From Mycolicibacterium fortuitum subsp. fortuitum (GTDB lineage Bacteria > Actinomycetota > Actinomycetes > Mycobacteriales > Mycobacteriaceae), in contig NZ_AP025518.1 of NCBI RefSeq assembly GCF_022179545.1, positions 5,518,001-5,582,000 on the forward strand: a stretch of DNA of 64,000 bases, given 5' to 3'. Both the position numbers and the translations under genes were made by a program. The notes under the pieces are model-generated. The model did no database searches. It was not told the DNA's origin and was given only the letters and a program-made list of their open reading frames with translations. Of the stretch, positions 45,624 to 54,623 are shown piece after piece. Positions within the stretch are counted from its first letter, which is position 1. Each line of letters opens with the position of its first letter.

Positions 45624-47837
45624 ATGTCCCAGCTCGAGATCGACGAAGAACCATCGCTCGGGCATCTGCGCCTGACGGCACGGCTGAACACTTCGGCGCT
45701 CGACTCGCGGCGCGGCGTGGTTCGGCTGCACCCGGAGGCCATCGCCGCCCTTGGGATCCGCGAATGGGACGCGGTGTCGCTCACCGGATCCCGCACCACC
45801 GCCGCTGTCGTCGGCATCGCCCCCGGCGGTACGCCGACCGGTACCGCCCTGCTGGACGACGTGACGTTGTCCAACGCCGGAGTCCGGGAGAACGCCATGG
45901 TGATCGTGGCCCCGGTGACGGTGTACGGTGCCCGCGCGGTCACCGTGACCGGCTCCAAGCTGGCGACCGATTCGATCTCGTCGGCAACGCTGCGCCAAGC
46001 CCTGTTGGGCAAGGTGATGACGGTGGGCGACACAGTGTCGCTGCTGCCCCGCGATCTGGGGCCCGGCACCTCCACCTCGGCCGCCACCTCTGCCCTGGCA
46101 TCGTCGGTGGGCATCACCTGGACCTCTGAGCTGCTGACCGTCACCGGTGTCGACCCGGCCGGACCGGTGAGCATTCAGCCGAATTCGGTGGTGTCGTGGG
46201 GATCTGGGCTGGAGCCGAGCACCTCGGATTCCACCGGCGCCCACACGATCAGTCCCGCCCGCACAGAACCCGCTGTCAGCTTCGACGATCTCAAGGGCTC
46301 CCATACCCAGGCGGGCAAGCTGACCGAATGGCTCAAGCTGTCCCTCGATGAACCTCAGCTCCTCGAAACACTGGGTGCCACCCCGAATCTCGGTGTCCTG
46401 GTGTCCGGGCCCGCAGGCGTCGGCAAGGCCACCATGGTGCGCACGGTGTGCGCCGAACGCCGGCTGGTGGAGCTCGACGGGCCGGAAGTGGGGGCGCTGG
46501 CCGCCGACGACCGGTTCAGCCGAGTATCCGATGCGGTCGCCACGGTGCGTGACGGCGGCGGGGTGCTGCTGATCTCCGACGTCGACGCGCTGCTGCCGGC
46601 CGCCGCCGCCGACCGGACTCCCGAACCGGTCGCCGCACTGATCATCGGCGAGCTGCGGGAGGCCGTCGCGACTCGTGGTGTCGCGTTCATCGCGACTTCG
46701 GCTGTGCCCGTCGGGGTGGATCCCCGGCTGCGGGCACCGGATCTGTGCGACCGCGAGCTCGCCCTGACGCTGCCCGATGGCGCCACCCGCAAGGCCCTGC
46801 TGGAGGTGCTGCTGCGCGGCGTACCGTGCGCCGAGTTGAACCTCGGCGAGATCGCCGACCGGACACCGGGTTTCGTGGTAGCTGACCTGGCTGCCCTGGT
46901 CCGCGAAGGTGCTCTGCGGGCCGCCTCGCGCGCCAGTGCCGACGGCACCGAGCCGGTGCTGTGGCAGGAAGACCTGACCGGGGCACTGACCGTGATCCGG
47001 CCCTTGTCGAGGTCGGCGGCCGAGGAGGTGTCGGTCGGCTCGGTAACGCTCGACGACGTGGGCGACATGGTCGAGACCAAGCAGGCGCTCACCGAGGCGG
47101 TGCTGTGGCCGCTGCAGCACCCGGACACCTTCCAGCGCCTCGGCGTGGAACCGCCCCGCGGTGTACTGCTCTACGGACCGCCCGGCTGCGGAAAGACCTT
47201 CCTGGTGCGGGCCTTGGCCAGCTCCGGCAAGTTGTCCGTGCACGCGGTCAAAGGTGCTGAGCTGATGGACAAGTGGGTCGGCTCGTCGGAGAAGGCAGTG
47301 CGCGAACTGTTCGCCCGCGCACGTGACTCGGCACCGTCACTGGTGTTCCTCGACGAGATCGACGCGCTGGCTCCGCGGCGCGGACAGAGCTTCGATTCCG
47401 GGGTGACCGACCGGGTGGTGGCCTCGCTGCTGACCGAGCTCGACGGCATCGAACCGATGAACGACGTCGTCGTGCTGGGTGCGACGAACCGCCCCGATCT
47501 CATCGACCCCGCGCTGCTCCGGCCCGGCCGGTTGGAGAAGCTGGTGTTCGTGGAGCCGCCCGATGCCGATGCTCGACGCGAAATCCTGCGCACCTCAGGC
47601 AAATCCATTCCGCTTGCCGCCGACGTCGATCTCGACGCCCTGGCTTCCGAGCTGGACGGCTACAGCGCGGCCGACTGTGTCGCACTGCTGCGGGAGGCCG
47701 CGTTGACGGCCATGCGCCGGTCGATCGACGCTGCGGACGTCACGGCCGCCGACGTCGCGAAGGCTCGCGAGACCGTACGGCCGTCACTTGATGCCGCGCA
47801 GGTGCAGTCACTGCGGGAGTTCGCCGCCGGGCGCTGA
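45624..47837 (+). CDS. CDC48/p97-like AAA ATPase
   Basis: 737 residues, matching Rv0435c/Msm0858, the mycobacterial relative of p97. The N-terminal domain (about 1-200) has p97-like double-psi barrel strings (RLNTSALDSRRGVVRLHPEA). D1 has GPAGVGKATM near residue 262, with Ala in place of the usual Walker A Thr/Ser, and a Walker B GVLLISDVDALL without the catalytic Glu. D2 has a normal GPPGCGKTFL near 518, SLVFLDEIDALAPRRG, a sensor-1 ATNRPDLIDPALLRPGR and an arginine finger in that last segment. ATG at 45624 follows the pssA stop by one base. It probably unfolds proteins; the link to phospholipid synthesis is conserved synteny only. Confidence 0.93.
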   Translation: MSQLEIDEEPSLGHLRLTARLNTSALDSRRGVVRLHPEAIAALGIREWDAVSLTGSRTTAAVVGIAPGGTPTGTALLDDVTLSNAGVRENAMVIVAPVTVYGARAVTVTGSKLATDSISSATLRQALLGKVMTVGDTVSLLPRDLGPGTSTSAATSALASSVGITWTSELLTVTGVDPAGPVSIQPNSVVSWGSGLEPSTSDSTGAHTISPARTEPAVSFDDLKGSHTQAGKLTEWLKLSLDEPQLLETLGATPNLGVLVSGPAGVGKATMVRTVCAERRLVELDGPEVGALAADDRFSRVSDAVATVRDGGGVLLISDVDALLPAAAADRTPEPVAALIIGELREAVATRGVAFIATSAVPVGVDPRLRAPDLCDRELALTLPDGATRKALLEVLLRGVPCAELNLGEIADRTPGFVVADLAALVREGALRAASRASADGTEPVLWQEDLTGALTVIRPLSRSAAEEVSVGSVTLDDVGDMVETKQALTEAVLWPLQHPDTFQRLGVEPPRGVLLYGPPGCGKTFLVRALASSGKLSVHAVKGAELMDKWVGSSEKAVRELFARARDSAPSLVFLDEIDALAPRRGQSFDSGVTDRVVASLLTELDGIEPMNDVVVLGATNRPDLIDPALLRPGRLEKLVFVEPPDADARREILRTSGKSIPLAADVDLDALASELDGYSAADCVALLREAALTAMRRSIDAADVTAADVAKARETVRPSLDAAQVQSLREFAAGR

Positions 47838-47869
47838 GGCATTTACGGCCCCGGCGGGCGAACTCCGAA

Positions 47870-48697
47870 CTACATCCGCTTCCAGAGATCGTCCCCGCCG
47901 GAGTGCCGTGGGGCCTCAGGCGCCACCGGAACCGGGCCCGGAGCCGGTTGGCTCGGCGCGGCGGCCGGGGGTGCGGACGCGGCAGGCGGTGCCGAATGCG
48001 TGACCGGAGGCGCCGAATGCGGAGCCGCCGACGCCGCTCCATCGGTGCGGTTGTTCATCTGCGTCTCCCGCGCGTCCAGCCCGGCTTCGCGCCGGTCCTG
48101 GGCGACATCGCGGTCGTTCTGCGCTGCCTCGCGATCGTCCTGCTGCTTGTCCCGCTCGTTGAGCTTGGCTTCGCGTTCGTCCTGCTGTTGTTGGGGATTC
48201 GGGCCACCCGGACCGCCGGGGCCGCCGGGCTGGCCGGCGCCCGGCGCACCGCCGTTCTCCCCACCGCCCTTGGCGCTCTCCATGGCCTTCATCATCGGCT
48301 CCATCAACGAGCCGAACTGACCGCCCATCTGGCCCATGGCCTGCGAGGGCGCACTGGCCATCTGGCCCATCTGACCGAGCTGCCCCATCATCTGGCTCAG
48401 CTGGCCCACACCCTGACCGCCGGACTCGTCGGCCTTCTCGTAGGCGCCCTGGGCGTCGGAGAGCTTGGCGTTGAACATGTTCTCCTTGGCCGCCAACGCC
48501 GTCACATTGGTCGTCAGCGAGGTCGCCAGGGCCGGCAGGATGCCGGAGATCGTCATGCTCATCGCGTCTTCGCCGGGCTGAATCGGCGGCATGTCAGGGG
48601 TTTCCAGCGACGCGGGATCCCAGCTGATATGCCCCGCCATCGACATCGGCATTCCCGGGCTACCCACGGTGGTCCCCTTCCCGTCGAGAACGATCAC
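47870..48697 (-). CDS. EspC-like T7SS substrate with long disordered tail
   Basis: About 275 residues. The first 90 residues form a helical hairpin ending in AYEKADES, a YxxxD export motif (Tyr86, Asp90) like that of EspC. A Gly/Gln/Met-rich stretch (VGQLSQMMGQLGQMGQM), a charged repeat part (EREAKLNERDKQQDDREAAQ) and a Pro/Ala-rich end follow. Start is the GTG at 48697 in GTGA with the stop of the preceding gene; a TTG at 48700 would add one residue. With the upstream gene it forms a pair like EspA/EspC, predicted to be exported as a heterodimer by an ESX system encoded elsewhere. Confidence 0.72.
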   Translation of the reverse strand: MIVLDGKGTTVGSPGMPMSMAGHISWDPASLETPDMPPIQPGEDAMSMTISGILPALATSLTTNVTALAAKENMFNAKLSDAQGAYEKADESGGQGVGQLSQMMGQLGQMGQMASAPSQAMGQMGGQFGSLMEPMMKAMESAKGGGENGGAPGAGQPGGPGGPGGPNPQQQQDEREAKLNERDKQQDDREAAQNDRDVAQDRREAGLDARETQMNNRTDGAASAAPHSAPPVTHSAPPAASAPPAAAPSQPAPGPVPVAPEAPRHSGGDDLWKRM

Positions 48698-49803
48698 CAA
48701 TCGTCATAGTCGTCGTCACCATCCCCCATGTCGTGTTCCAAAGGAGCCGGCACCGCCAGTCCGGTAGCGGTGCCCCCACCGCCACCGGCACGCTGGCCGC
48801 CGCCCATCATGCCCATGCCACCGCCCATGCCGCCGGCCGAGTTGGCCGCCGCCACCGGGGCCACCCCACCGACCACAGCGGCACTGGCACCGGGGTCGAC
48901 CGATACCGGTGCGGTACTGCCACCGCCCACCATCTTGGCCAGCAAGGGAGTCTGTGGGCTGCCACCGCCGGAGCCCCCGGGCAGACCCGCGGCCTTGACC
49001 ATGCCCGCACCGCTGCTGGGACCGGAGCCACCAGCCGCCGGATGGTTGGAGAACGCCGAGAACGGGCTGGGCCCAGCGCCGGTGCCCTTGCCGCCCGAAC
49101 CCAACATCGAGGTCAGCTGCTGCAGCGGCTGGGACAACTGCTGTAACGGCTGGGAAAGCTGCTGAGGAATCTGGCCGGCCATCTGCGGGATCTGGCCGAG
49201 CAACTGGGGCAACTGACTGATCAGCTGCATCATCGACTCGGTGCCCTTCTGGGCCGCCTGCTGCGCCTGCGCCGTCGGCGGGGTGCCGACCTGTGGGAGG
49301 TTGGCAATCGTGCCGAGGCTGTCGGCCATCTCCGCGGAGGCAGCAGAGACCGTCGCGGTGTTCTGCGCCAAACCCGCCTTGACCCGGCTCTCGATCAGCG
49401 CCTGCACATTAGGGCCGGCAAGCGGCCCCAGGTTCAAGATCATCTCGACCTCATGCTGAACCTCTTGGGCCGCCGCATTCACGACGGTCTTGGTCTCCAC
49501 CACGGTCGCGGCCATCTTCATCAAGGCAGTGGAGATGGCCTGCGCCTGTAGGCCATTGGCCTCATGGCCGCCGATCATCGTGGTCGCCTCACCGGAGGCG
49601 GCCAGCGACGCGGCGCCTTCCCAGTTGCCCTGCAGCTTCGACAGCTGGCTGGTCTGTTGCGGGACGACGGTGCCGCTGATCTTGGCGGCGATCTTCTGAT
49701 ACGACGCCGCCGCCTGGGTCAGCTGATCTTCATCGACATTCGGCCAACCCGGCCCGAGCAACGTCTGCGACCCATACGGGCTACTGTCGCGCTCCAACGC
49801 CAT
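48694..49803 (-). CDS. EspA-like WXG protein, probable T7SS substrate
   Basis: 369 residues. The N-terminal 180 residues are helical with a WXG turn: GNWEGAASLA, Trp61 and Gly63, between DEDQLTQAAASYQKIAAKIS and GEATTMIGGHEANGLQ. The rest has Gln/Leu repeats (QIPQQLSQPLQQLSQPLQQL) and a Gly-rich tail (GGMGGGMGMMGGGQRAGG) ending in acidic DDDYDDW. The ATG at 49803 has AAGGGGG eight bases upstream, and TAATGT on the minus strand near 49850 could be its -10. Its partner is the coupled YxxxD gene. No ESX core gene is in the window. PPE or EspB-like origin is an alternative. Confidence 0.72.
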   Translation of the reverse strand: MALERDSSPYGSQTLLGPGWPNVDEDQLTQAAASYQKIAAKISGTVVPQQTSQLSKLQGNWEGAASLAASGEATTMIGGHEANGLQAQAISTALMKMAATVVETKTVVNAAAQEVQHEVEMILNLGPLAGPNVQALIESRVKAGLAQNTATVSAASAEMADSLGTIANLPQVGTPPTAQAQQAAQKGTESMMQLISQLPQLLGQIPQMAGQIPQQLSQPLQQLSQPLQQLTSMLGSGGKGTGAGPSPFSAFSNHPAAGGSGPSSGAGMVKAAGLPGGSGGGSPQTPLLAKMVGGGSTAPVSVDPGASAAVVGGVAPVAAANSAGGMGGGMGMMGGGQRAGGGGGTATGLAVPAPLEHDMGDGDDDYDDW

Positions 49804-49878
49804 ACCGCGGCCCCCTTCTACGCGTGATGCACATCCCGAGCAAACATTACCGTGCCCAGAGGGGGTGTCGATGCACCT

Positions 49879-51039
49879 TTATCCGAGGATCAACCCGGAC
49901 GTCGGCACGCCGGTACCCGCGGTGACCAAGACATGCTCGACGCCGTCGACCTGGTTGACCGAGGTACCCCGCAGTTGGCGCACACCCTCGGCGATGCCGT
50001 TCATCCCGTGGATGTAGGCCTCACCTAGCTGACCTCCGTGGGTGTTGATCGGCAGCCGGCCGCCGAGCTCGATGGCACCGCCCGCAATGAAGTCCTTGGC
50101 TTCGCCCTTGCCGCAGAAACCGAGCTCCTCCAGCTGGAGCAGCGTGTACGGAGTGAAGTGGTCATACAGGATCGCGGTCTGGATGTCGTCGGGCGACAGG
50201 CCGCTCTGTTCCCAGAGCTGGCGTCCGACCAGACCCATCTCGGGAAGTCCGAGTTCGTCGCGGTAGTACGAGTACATCGTGAACTGATCCGTGCCCGCAC
50301 CCTGGGCGGCGGCCTCGATGATCGCCGGCCGGTGCTTGAGATCCTTGGCCCGCTCGGGGGTCGTGACGACGATGGCGACGCCCCCGTCGCTCTCCTGGCA
50401 GCAGTCCAGCAGCCGGAGCGGTTCGGCGATCCACCGCGAGTTCTGGTGATCCTCGATGGTGATGGGCTTGCCGTAGAAGAACGCCTTCGGGTTGGTGGCG
50501 GCGTGCTTGCGGTCGGCCACCGACACCACACCGAAATCGGCACTCGTGGCGCCGTATTCGTGCATGTAGCGCTGGGCGATCATCGCCACCGAGGCTGCCG
50601 GGGTGCTCAGCCCGTGCGGGTAGGACCAGCTGTATTCCACGCCGCGAGAGTCGGCGTTGACGGTCAGCCCGGTCATCACCTGGCCGAACCGGAACTCCGA
50701 GCGCTCGTTGAAGGCCCGGTAGGCCACGACGACTTCCGCGACACCGGATGCGACGGCCAGAGCCGCCTGCTGAACGGTCGCGGCCGCGGCCCCGCCGCCA
50801 TAACCGATCTGGCTGAAGAACTTCAGATCCCCGATCCCGGTGGAGCGGGCCACGGCGGTCTCCAGGTTGGAGTCCATCGTGAATGTCACCAGACCGTCGA
50901 CGTCGGACGGCTTCAGGCCGGCGTCGTCCAGTGCGTCGAGGACGGCCTCGGCGGCCAGCCTCAGCTCGCTGCGACCGGAGTTCTTGGAAAAGTCGGTGGC
51001 GCCGATGCCGGCGATGGCCGCCTTGCCGGAGATGCTCAC
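49879..51039 (-). CDS. ltp2: steroid side-chain retro-aldolase Ltp2
   Basis: 386 residues, the same length as Rv3540c and near-identical in ISGKAAIAGIGATDFSKNSG, SYPHGLSTPAASVAMIAQRY and THGGQLGEAYIHGMNG. It has the thiolase fold but acts as the aldolase that, with the DUF35 part of ChsH2, splits the 17-hydroxy C22 acyl-CoA to an androstene-dione type ring product and propionyl-CoA. GTG at 51039 overlaps the chsH1 stop (GTGA). Last gene of the igr operon; cytosolic. Confidence 0.95.
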   Translation of the reverse strand: MSISGKAAIAGIGATDFSKNSGRSELRLAAEAVLDALDDAGLKPSDVDGLVTFTMDSNLETAVARSTGIGDLKFFSQIGYGGGAAAATVQQAALAVASGVAEVVVAYRAFNERSEFRFGQVMTGLTVNADSRGVEYSWSYPHGLSTPAASVAMIAQRYMHEYGATSADFGVVSVADRKHAATNPKAFFYGKPITIEDHQNSRWIAEPLRLLDCCQESDGGVAIVVTTPERAKDLKHRPAIIEAAAQGAGTDQFTMYSYYRDELGLPEMGLVGRQLWEQSGLSPDDIQTAILYDHFTPYTLLQLEELGFCGKGEAKDFIAGGAIELGGRLPINTHGGQLGEAYIHGMNGIAEGVRQLRGTSVNQVDGVEHVLVTAGTGVPTSGLILG

Positions 51040-51470
51040 TGTGCTCCCATGGTCAACGTTGAGGTGGCGATGACGTGATCGCCAAGGCTGTTGCTGCCCA
51101 CTACTTTCAGGGTCACCAACTCGCCGTCGACCGCGGTCACCTCCCCGCGGAAGGTGATCGTGTCGTAGGCGTACCACGGCACACCGAGACGCAGCTTGAT
51201 CGACTTGATGATGGCGTTCGGGCCGGCCCAGTCGGTCACGTACCGCCCCACCAGACCGGTGTCGGTGAGGATGTTGACGAAGATGTCCTTCGAGCCCTTG
51301 GCCTGTGCCTTGTCCCGGTCGTGGTGCACGTCCTGGTAGTCCCGGGTGGCGATCGCCGTCGAGACGATGAACGTCGGGTCACCGTAGATCGAGAGCTCGG
51401 GCAGCTTGGTGCCCACGCTCACGCTCATGGTCGGAGCCGCCCCGGCGGCGACATCAGATTGTGCGGTCAC
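51036..51470 (-). CDS. chsH1: MaoC-like enoyl-CoA hydratase subunit ChsH1
   Basis: 144 residues, like Rv3541c. A single hot-dog domain with GTKLPELSIYGDPTFIVSTA, the hydratase-like DYQDVHHDRDKAQAKGS segment (His and Asp of the MaoC active site) and a final GDHVIATSTLTMG strand. It pairs with the MaoC part of ChsH2 as a 2:2 complex that hydrates the three-carbon 3-oxo-chol-type enoyl-CoA. Start GTG at 51470 overlaps the chsH2 stop (GTGA). Confidence 0.93.
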   Translation of the reverse strand: MTAQSDVAAGAAPTMSVSVGTKLPELSIYGDPTFIVSTAIATRDYQDVHHDRDKAQAKGSKDIFVNILTDTGLVGRYVTDWAGPNAIIKSIKLRLGVPWYAYDTITFRGEVTAVDGELVTLKVVGSNSLGDHVIATSTLTMGAQ

Positions 51471-52432
51471 TTCGCCGCCTCCCATGCGTACAGAGTCCAC
51501 GCCGGACTGACCTCACTGTCGGGGAAGTCGATGAACGTTGCCTGGACCGGCATGCCGATCTTCACGTCGTCGTGTTCGACGCCGCGCAGCTCACCGAGCA
51601 TCCGCACGCCCTCTTCGAGTTCGACGAGCGCGATGACGAACGGCAGGCTGCGGCCCGGCACCTTCGGTGCGTGGTGCACGACGTAGCTGAACACCGTGCC
51701 CTTGCCGGAGGCCACGACGTAGTCGGCCGGCGCATCTTTGTCGGCCCACACCGCGGGCACCGGCGGGTGCTGCAGCGAGCCGTCCGGCCGCTTCTGGATC
51801 CGCAGTTCGTGGGCGTTGACGCCGTCCCAGAAGAACTGGGTGTCGCGCGACGACGACGGGCGCATCAGCTTGTCCGGGTCCAGATCGGCTGGGATCGAAC
51901 CGCTTTCGGCAGCTTCGACGCCCTGCTTGTTGGCCGGCAGGAACTTCATGATCCGCCAGTCCATGTCGGCGACTTCCTCGTCACCGACATGCCACCGGAT
52001 CTTCTGGTTGACGAAGTAGCCCTCGCCCAGCGCCGTCTGCTTCGGGCCCACCACGTCGGTGACCTCGGCGCTGATGCTGACCCGCTCGCCTGGCCGCAGA
52101 TAGCGGTGGTAGGTCTGATCGCAGTTGGTGGCGACCACGCCGACGTAACCGGCGTCGTCGAACAATTTCATGATCCGGGCCAACGGGTCGTCGTCCGACC
52201 GCGTGCGGCCCAGGCCCATCATGGTCCAGACCTGAATCATCGCCGGCGGGGCCACGATGCCCGGATGTCCGGCGGCCTTGGCGGCTTCCTCGTCCACGTA
52301 GATCGGGTTCTTGTCGCCGATCGCGTCGACCCAGTGGTGAATCATGGGCTGATTCACCGGGTCCCGGCTCAAGGTCGGCTTGCTGCGCCCGGTGGCGACG
52401 ATCTCGTCGATGCCCGCCTGCAGATCGCTCAT
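51467..52432 (-). CDS. chsH2: MaoC-DUF35 fusion protein ChsH2
   Basis: 321 residues, similar to Rv3542c. The N-terminal half is a MaoC hot-dog (VDAIGDKNPIYVDEEAAKAA, GIVAPPAMIQVWTMMGLG). The C-terminal part (about 190-320) is a DUF35/OB-fold with FFWDGVNAHELRIQKRPDGS and HPPVPAV; its zinc-ribbon cysteines are absent here, as in other ChsH2 proteins to my knowledge. It serves twice: with ChsH1 for hydration, and through DUF35 as partner of Ltp2. ATG at 52432 overlaps the fadE29 stop by ATGA. Confidence 0.93.
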   Translation of the reverse strand: MSDLQAGIDEIVATGRSKPTLSRDPVNQPMIHHWVDAIGDKNPIYVDEEAAKAAGHPGIVAPPAMIQVWTMMGLGRTRSDDDPLARIMKLFDDAGYVGVVATNCDQTYHRYLRPGERVSISAEVTDVVGPKQTALGEGYFVNQKIRWHVGDEEVADMDWRIMKFLPANKQGVEAAESGSIPADLDPDKLMRPSSSRDTQFFWDGVNAHELRIQKRPDGSLQHPPVPAVWADKDAPADYVVASGKGTVFSYVVHHAPKVPGRSLPFVIALVELEEGVRMLGELRGVEHDDVKIGMPVQATFIDFPDSEVSPAWTLYAWEAAK

Positions 52433-53592
52433 CGGGTCACCCTCGGCACCCGCAGGCCCGACGCCGCGATCATCTCGCGCATGACCTCGTTGACGCCGCC
52501 GCCGAAGGTGATCACGAGGTTGCGCTTGGTCATCTTGTCCAGCCACACCAGCAGTTCGGCCGTTTCCGGGTCGGCCGGATTGCCGTAACCACCGACGATC
52601 TCTTCGGCCAGCCGGCCGACTTCCTGCAGCCGTTCGGTGGAGAACACCTTGGTGGCGGCCGCATCGGCCACCGCGATGGTCTCACCGGAGGCCGCGACCT
52701 GCCAGTTGAGCAGCTCGTTGATCCGCCAGATCGACTTGATCTGTCCGAGAAGGCGTTTCACGGCATCCAGCTCGATCGGGGTGACGCCGTCCGAACCGGG
52801 CTTCGAGGCCCAGGTGTGCACCTGGTCGTAGATGCCGGCGATCCGGCCGGCCGGCCCGAGGCCGACCCGCTCGTGGTTGAGCTGGGTGGTGATGAGCTTC
52901 CAGCCGCCGTTCTCCTCGCCGACGAGCATGTCGGCGGGCACCCGAACATCGTTGTAGTACGTGGCGTTGGTGTGGTGCGCCCCGTCCGACAGGATGATCG
53001 GGGTCCAGGAGTAGCCGGGATCCTTGGTGTCGACGATCAGGATCGAGATGCCCTTGTGCTTGGCCGCGGTCGGATCGGTACGGCAGGCCAGCCAGATGTA
53101 GTCGGCGTCATGCGCGCCGGTGGTCCACATCTTCTGGCCGTTGACGATGTATTCGTCACCATGACGCACCGCAGTGGTACGCAGCGACGCCAGGTCCGTA
53201 CCGGCATCGGGCTCGGAGTAGCCGATGGCGAAATGCACTTCGCCGGCGAGGATCCCGGGCAGGAACTTCTTCTTCTGTTCCTCGGTGCCCAGCGCCTGCA
53301 GGGTGGGGCCCACCGTCTGCAGCGTGACCATCGGCAGCGGGATGTCGGCCCGGTTGGCCTCGTTGATGAAGATCTGCTGCTCGACCGGACCGAAGCCCAG
53401 GCCGCCGTATTCCTTGGGCCAGCCGACGCCGAGCTTGCCGTCACTGCCCATGCGCTTGATCACCGCACGGTAGGCCTCGTTGTGCCGGTCGGACTCCATC
53501 GCCGCAGCCTCTTCGGGCGTGATGAGAGTCGAGAAGTATTCGCGCAGTTCGGATTGCAGCGCGCGCTGCTCCGGAGTCAGATCGATGTACAT
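52429..53592 (-). CDS. fadE29: acyl-CoA dehydrogenase FadE29 (ChsE2)
   Basis: 387 residues, equal to Rv3543c in length. FAD-binding and acyl-CoA dehydrogenase motifs: IGYSEPDAGTDLASLRT, QKMWTTGAHDADYIWLACR, NHERVGLGPAGRIAGIYDQ. With FadE28 it forms the heteromeric ChsE1-ChsE2 enzyme that oxidises the propionyl-CoA steroid side chain; in the known complex each FAD site needs both subunits. ATG at 53592 overlaps the fadE28 TAA (TAATG), indicating tight coupling and equal expression. Confidence 0.95.
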   Translation of the reverse strand: MYIDLTPEQRALQSELREYFSTLITPEEAAAMESDRHNEAYRAVIKRMGSDGKLGVGWPKEYGGLGFGPVEQQIFINEANRADIPLPMVTLQTVGPTLQALGTEEQKKKFLPGILAGEVHFAIGYSEPDAGTDLASLRTTAVRHGDEYIVNGQKMWTTGAHDADYIWLACRTDPTAAKHKGISILIVDTKDPGYSWTPIILSDGAHHTNATYYNDVRVPADMLVGEENGGWKLITTQLNHERVGLGPAGRIAGIYDQVHTWASKPGSDGVTPIELDAVKRLLGQIKSIWRINELLNWQVAASGETIAVADAAATKVFSTERLQEVGRLAEEIVGGYGNPADPETAELLVWLDKMTKRNLVITFGGGVNEVMREMIAASGLRVPRVTR

Positions 53593-54596
53593 TACGCTCC
53601 CACCAAATCGAGGCGATGCGCTTGCCCGCCCAGCAGTCGGGTCAGATCCTTGATCGACGAGTAGTAGCGGTCCATCGGGTAGGTGATGTCCATACCCATA
53701 CCGCCGTGCAGGTGATGGCACAGCCGCATGGCCGGCGCAGCCTGCGAGGTGAACCAGTAGCCGAGGATCGCGAGGTCTTCATCGGCATCCAGGCCCTCCG
53801 ACAACCGCCACAGACACGAGGTGGAAACCAAAGAGATTGTCCGCGAGGCGATGTAGACCTCGGACAGCTGTGCGGCCACGGTCTGGAACGTCGACAGCGG
53901 ACGGCCGAACTGCTCACGCGTTGCCACGTAGTCGGCCGTCAAGCGGAGAGCGCCGGCGACCAGCCCGGCCGCGAACGCCCCGGTGACGGCCAGCGCCAGC
54001 TGGTTGACCCGATGCGCGGTCGCGCCGTCGAGCACGTCGGCGGCGTCGACCGCGACGTCGGCGAACGTGACCGCGTACTCATCCGAGCCGTTGGCGGTCG
54101 GGGTCTTGGTGACCGTCACACCGTCGGCCGTGGGCGAGACCACCACCACGCCGTTGTCCGTGGTGACCACCAGCCACTTCGCCGTCTCTGCGTAGGGCAC
54201 ACCGATTTTGGTGCCGTTGAGCTTGCCGTCGGCGAAGTTCACCGCGGGCCGCTCCGGCAGCGAGTGCCCCGGCTCGTTCAGCGCGGCCGACAGCAAGGCG
54301 CCCGTGGCGACATCGGCAAGGTACCGGTCGTGCTGCGCGTCGGAGGCCAGGTCGAGAAGCGGCACCAGGCCGAGGCCGACGGTGGCCAGCGCCGGGCCGG
54401 TGGTGCCGTGGCGTCCGATCTCGGTCAAGGCGGTGGAAAGTTCGGGCAGACCCAGACCGTCACCGCCGAGGCGTTCCGGCACTCCCAGCGCCGCGACCCC
54501 ACCGGAAACCAGTGCATCCCAAGTGTTGTCGCGCTCCAGAACAGAGGTCACCACATCGGCGACGGCCTGCTGTTCCGGGTTCGGTGTGAAATCCAC
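53592..54596 (-). CDS. fadE28: acyl-CoA dehydrogenase FadE28 (ChsE1)
   Basis: 334 residues, shorter than common acyl-CoA dehydrogenases, as is Rv3544c. N-terminal MDFTPNPEQQAVADVVTSVL, middle TREQFGRPLSTFQTVAAQLS, C-terminal MRLCHHLHGGMGMDITYPMD. It is the partner of FadE29. A GTG at 54596 follows AGGAGG by seven bases. The gene is 27 bases behind cyp125 and coupled to fadE29. Confidence 0.95.
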   Translation of the reverse strand: MDFTPNPEQQAVADVVTSVLERDNTWDALVSGGVAALGVPERLGGDGLGLPELSTALTEIGRHGTTGPALATVGLGLVPLLDLASDAQHDRYLADVATGALLSAALNEPGHSLPERPAVNFADGKLNGTKIGVPYAETAKWLVVTTDNGVVVVSPTADGVTVTKTPTANGSDEYAVTFADVAVDAADVLDGATAHRVNQLALAVTGAFAAGLVAGALRLTADYVATREQFGRPLSTFQTVAAQLSEVYIASRTISLVSTSCLWRLSEGLDADEDLAILGYWFTSQAAPAMRLCHHLHGGMGMDITYPMDRYYSSIKDLTRLLGGQAHRLDLVGA

Positions 54597-54623
54597 CCGA
54601 ATCCTCCTTGATCCGTTGGGCGG

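Noticed and set aside
45441..47243. 600-codon open frame on the minus strand over the AAA ATPase
   Set aside because: The plus-strand frame has both AAA domains with motifs in order; the reverse frame is rich in Arg/Gly/Gln without pattern and runs into pssA.
49879..51039. Ltp2 as an active acetyl-CoA acetyltransferase
   Set aside because: The thiolase catalytic Cys-His-Cys arrangement seen in FadA5 is not present; match to Rv3540c supports the aldolase role.
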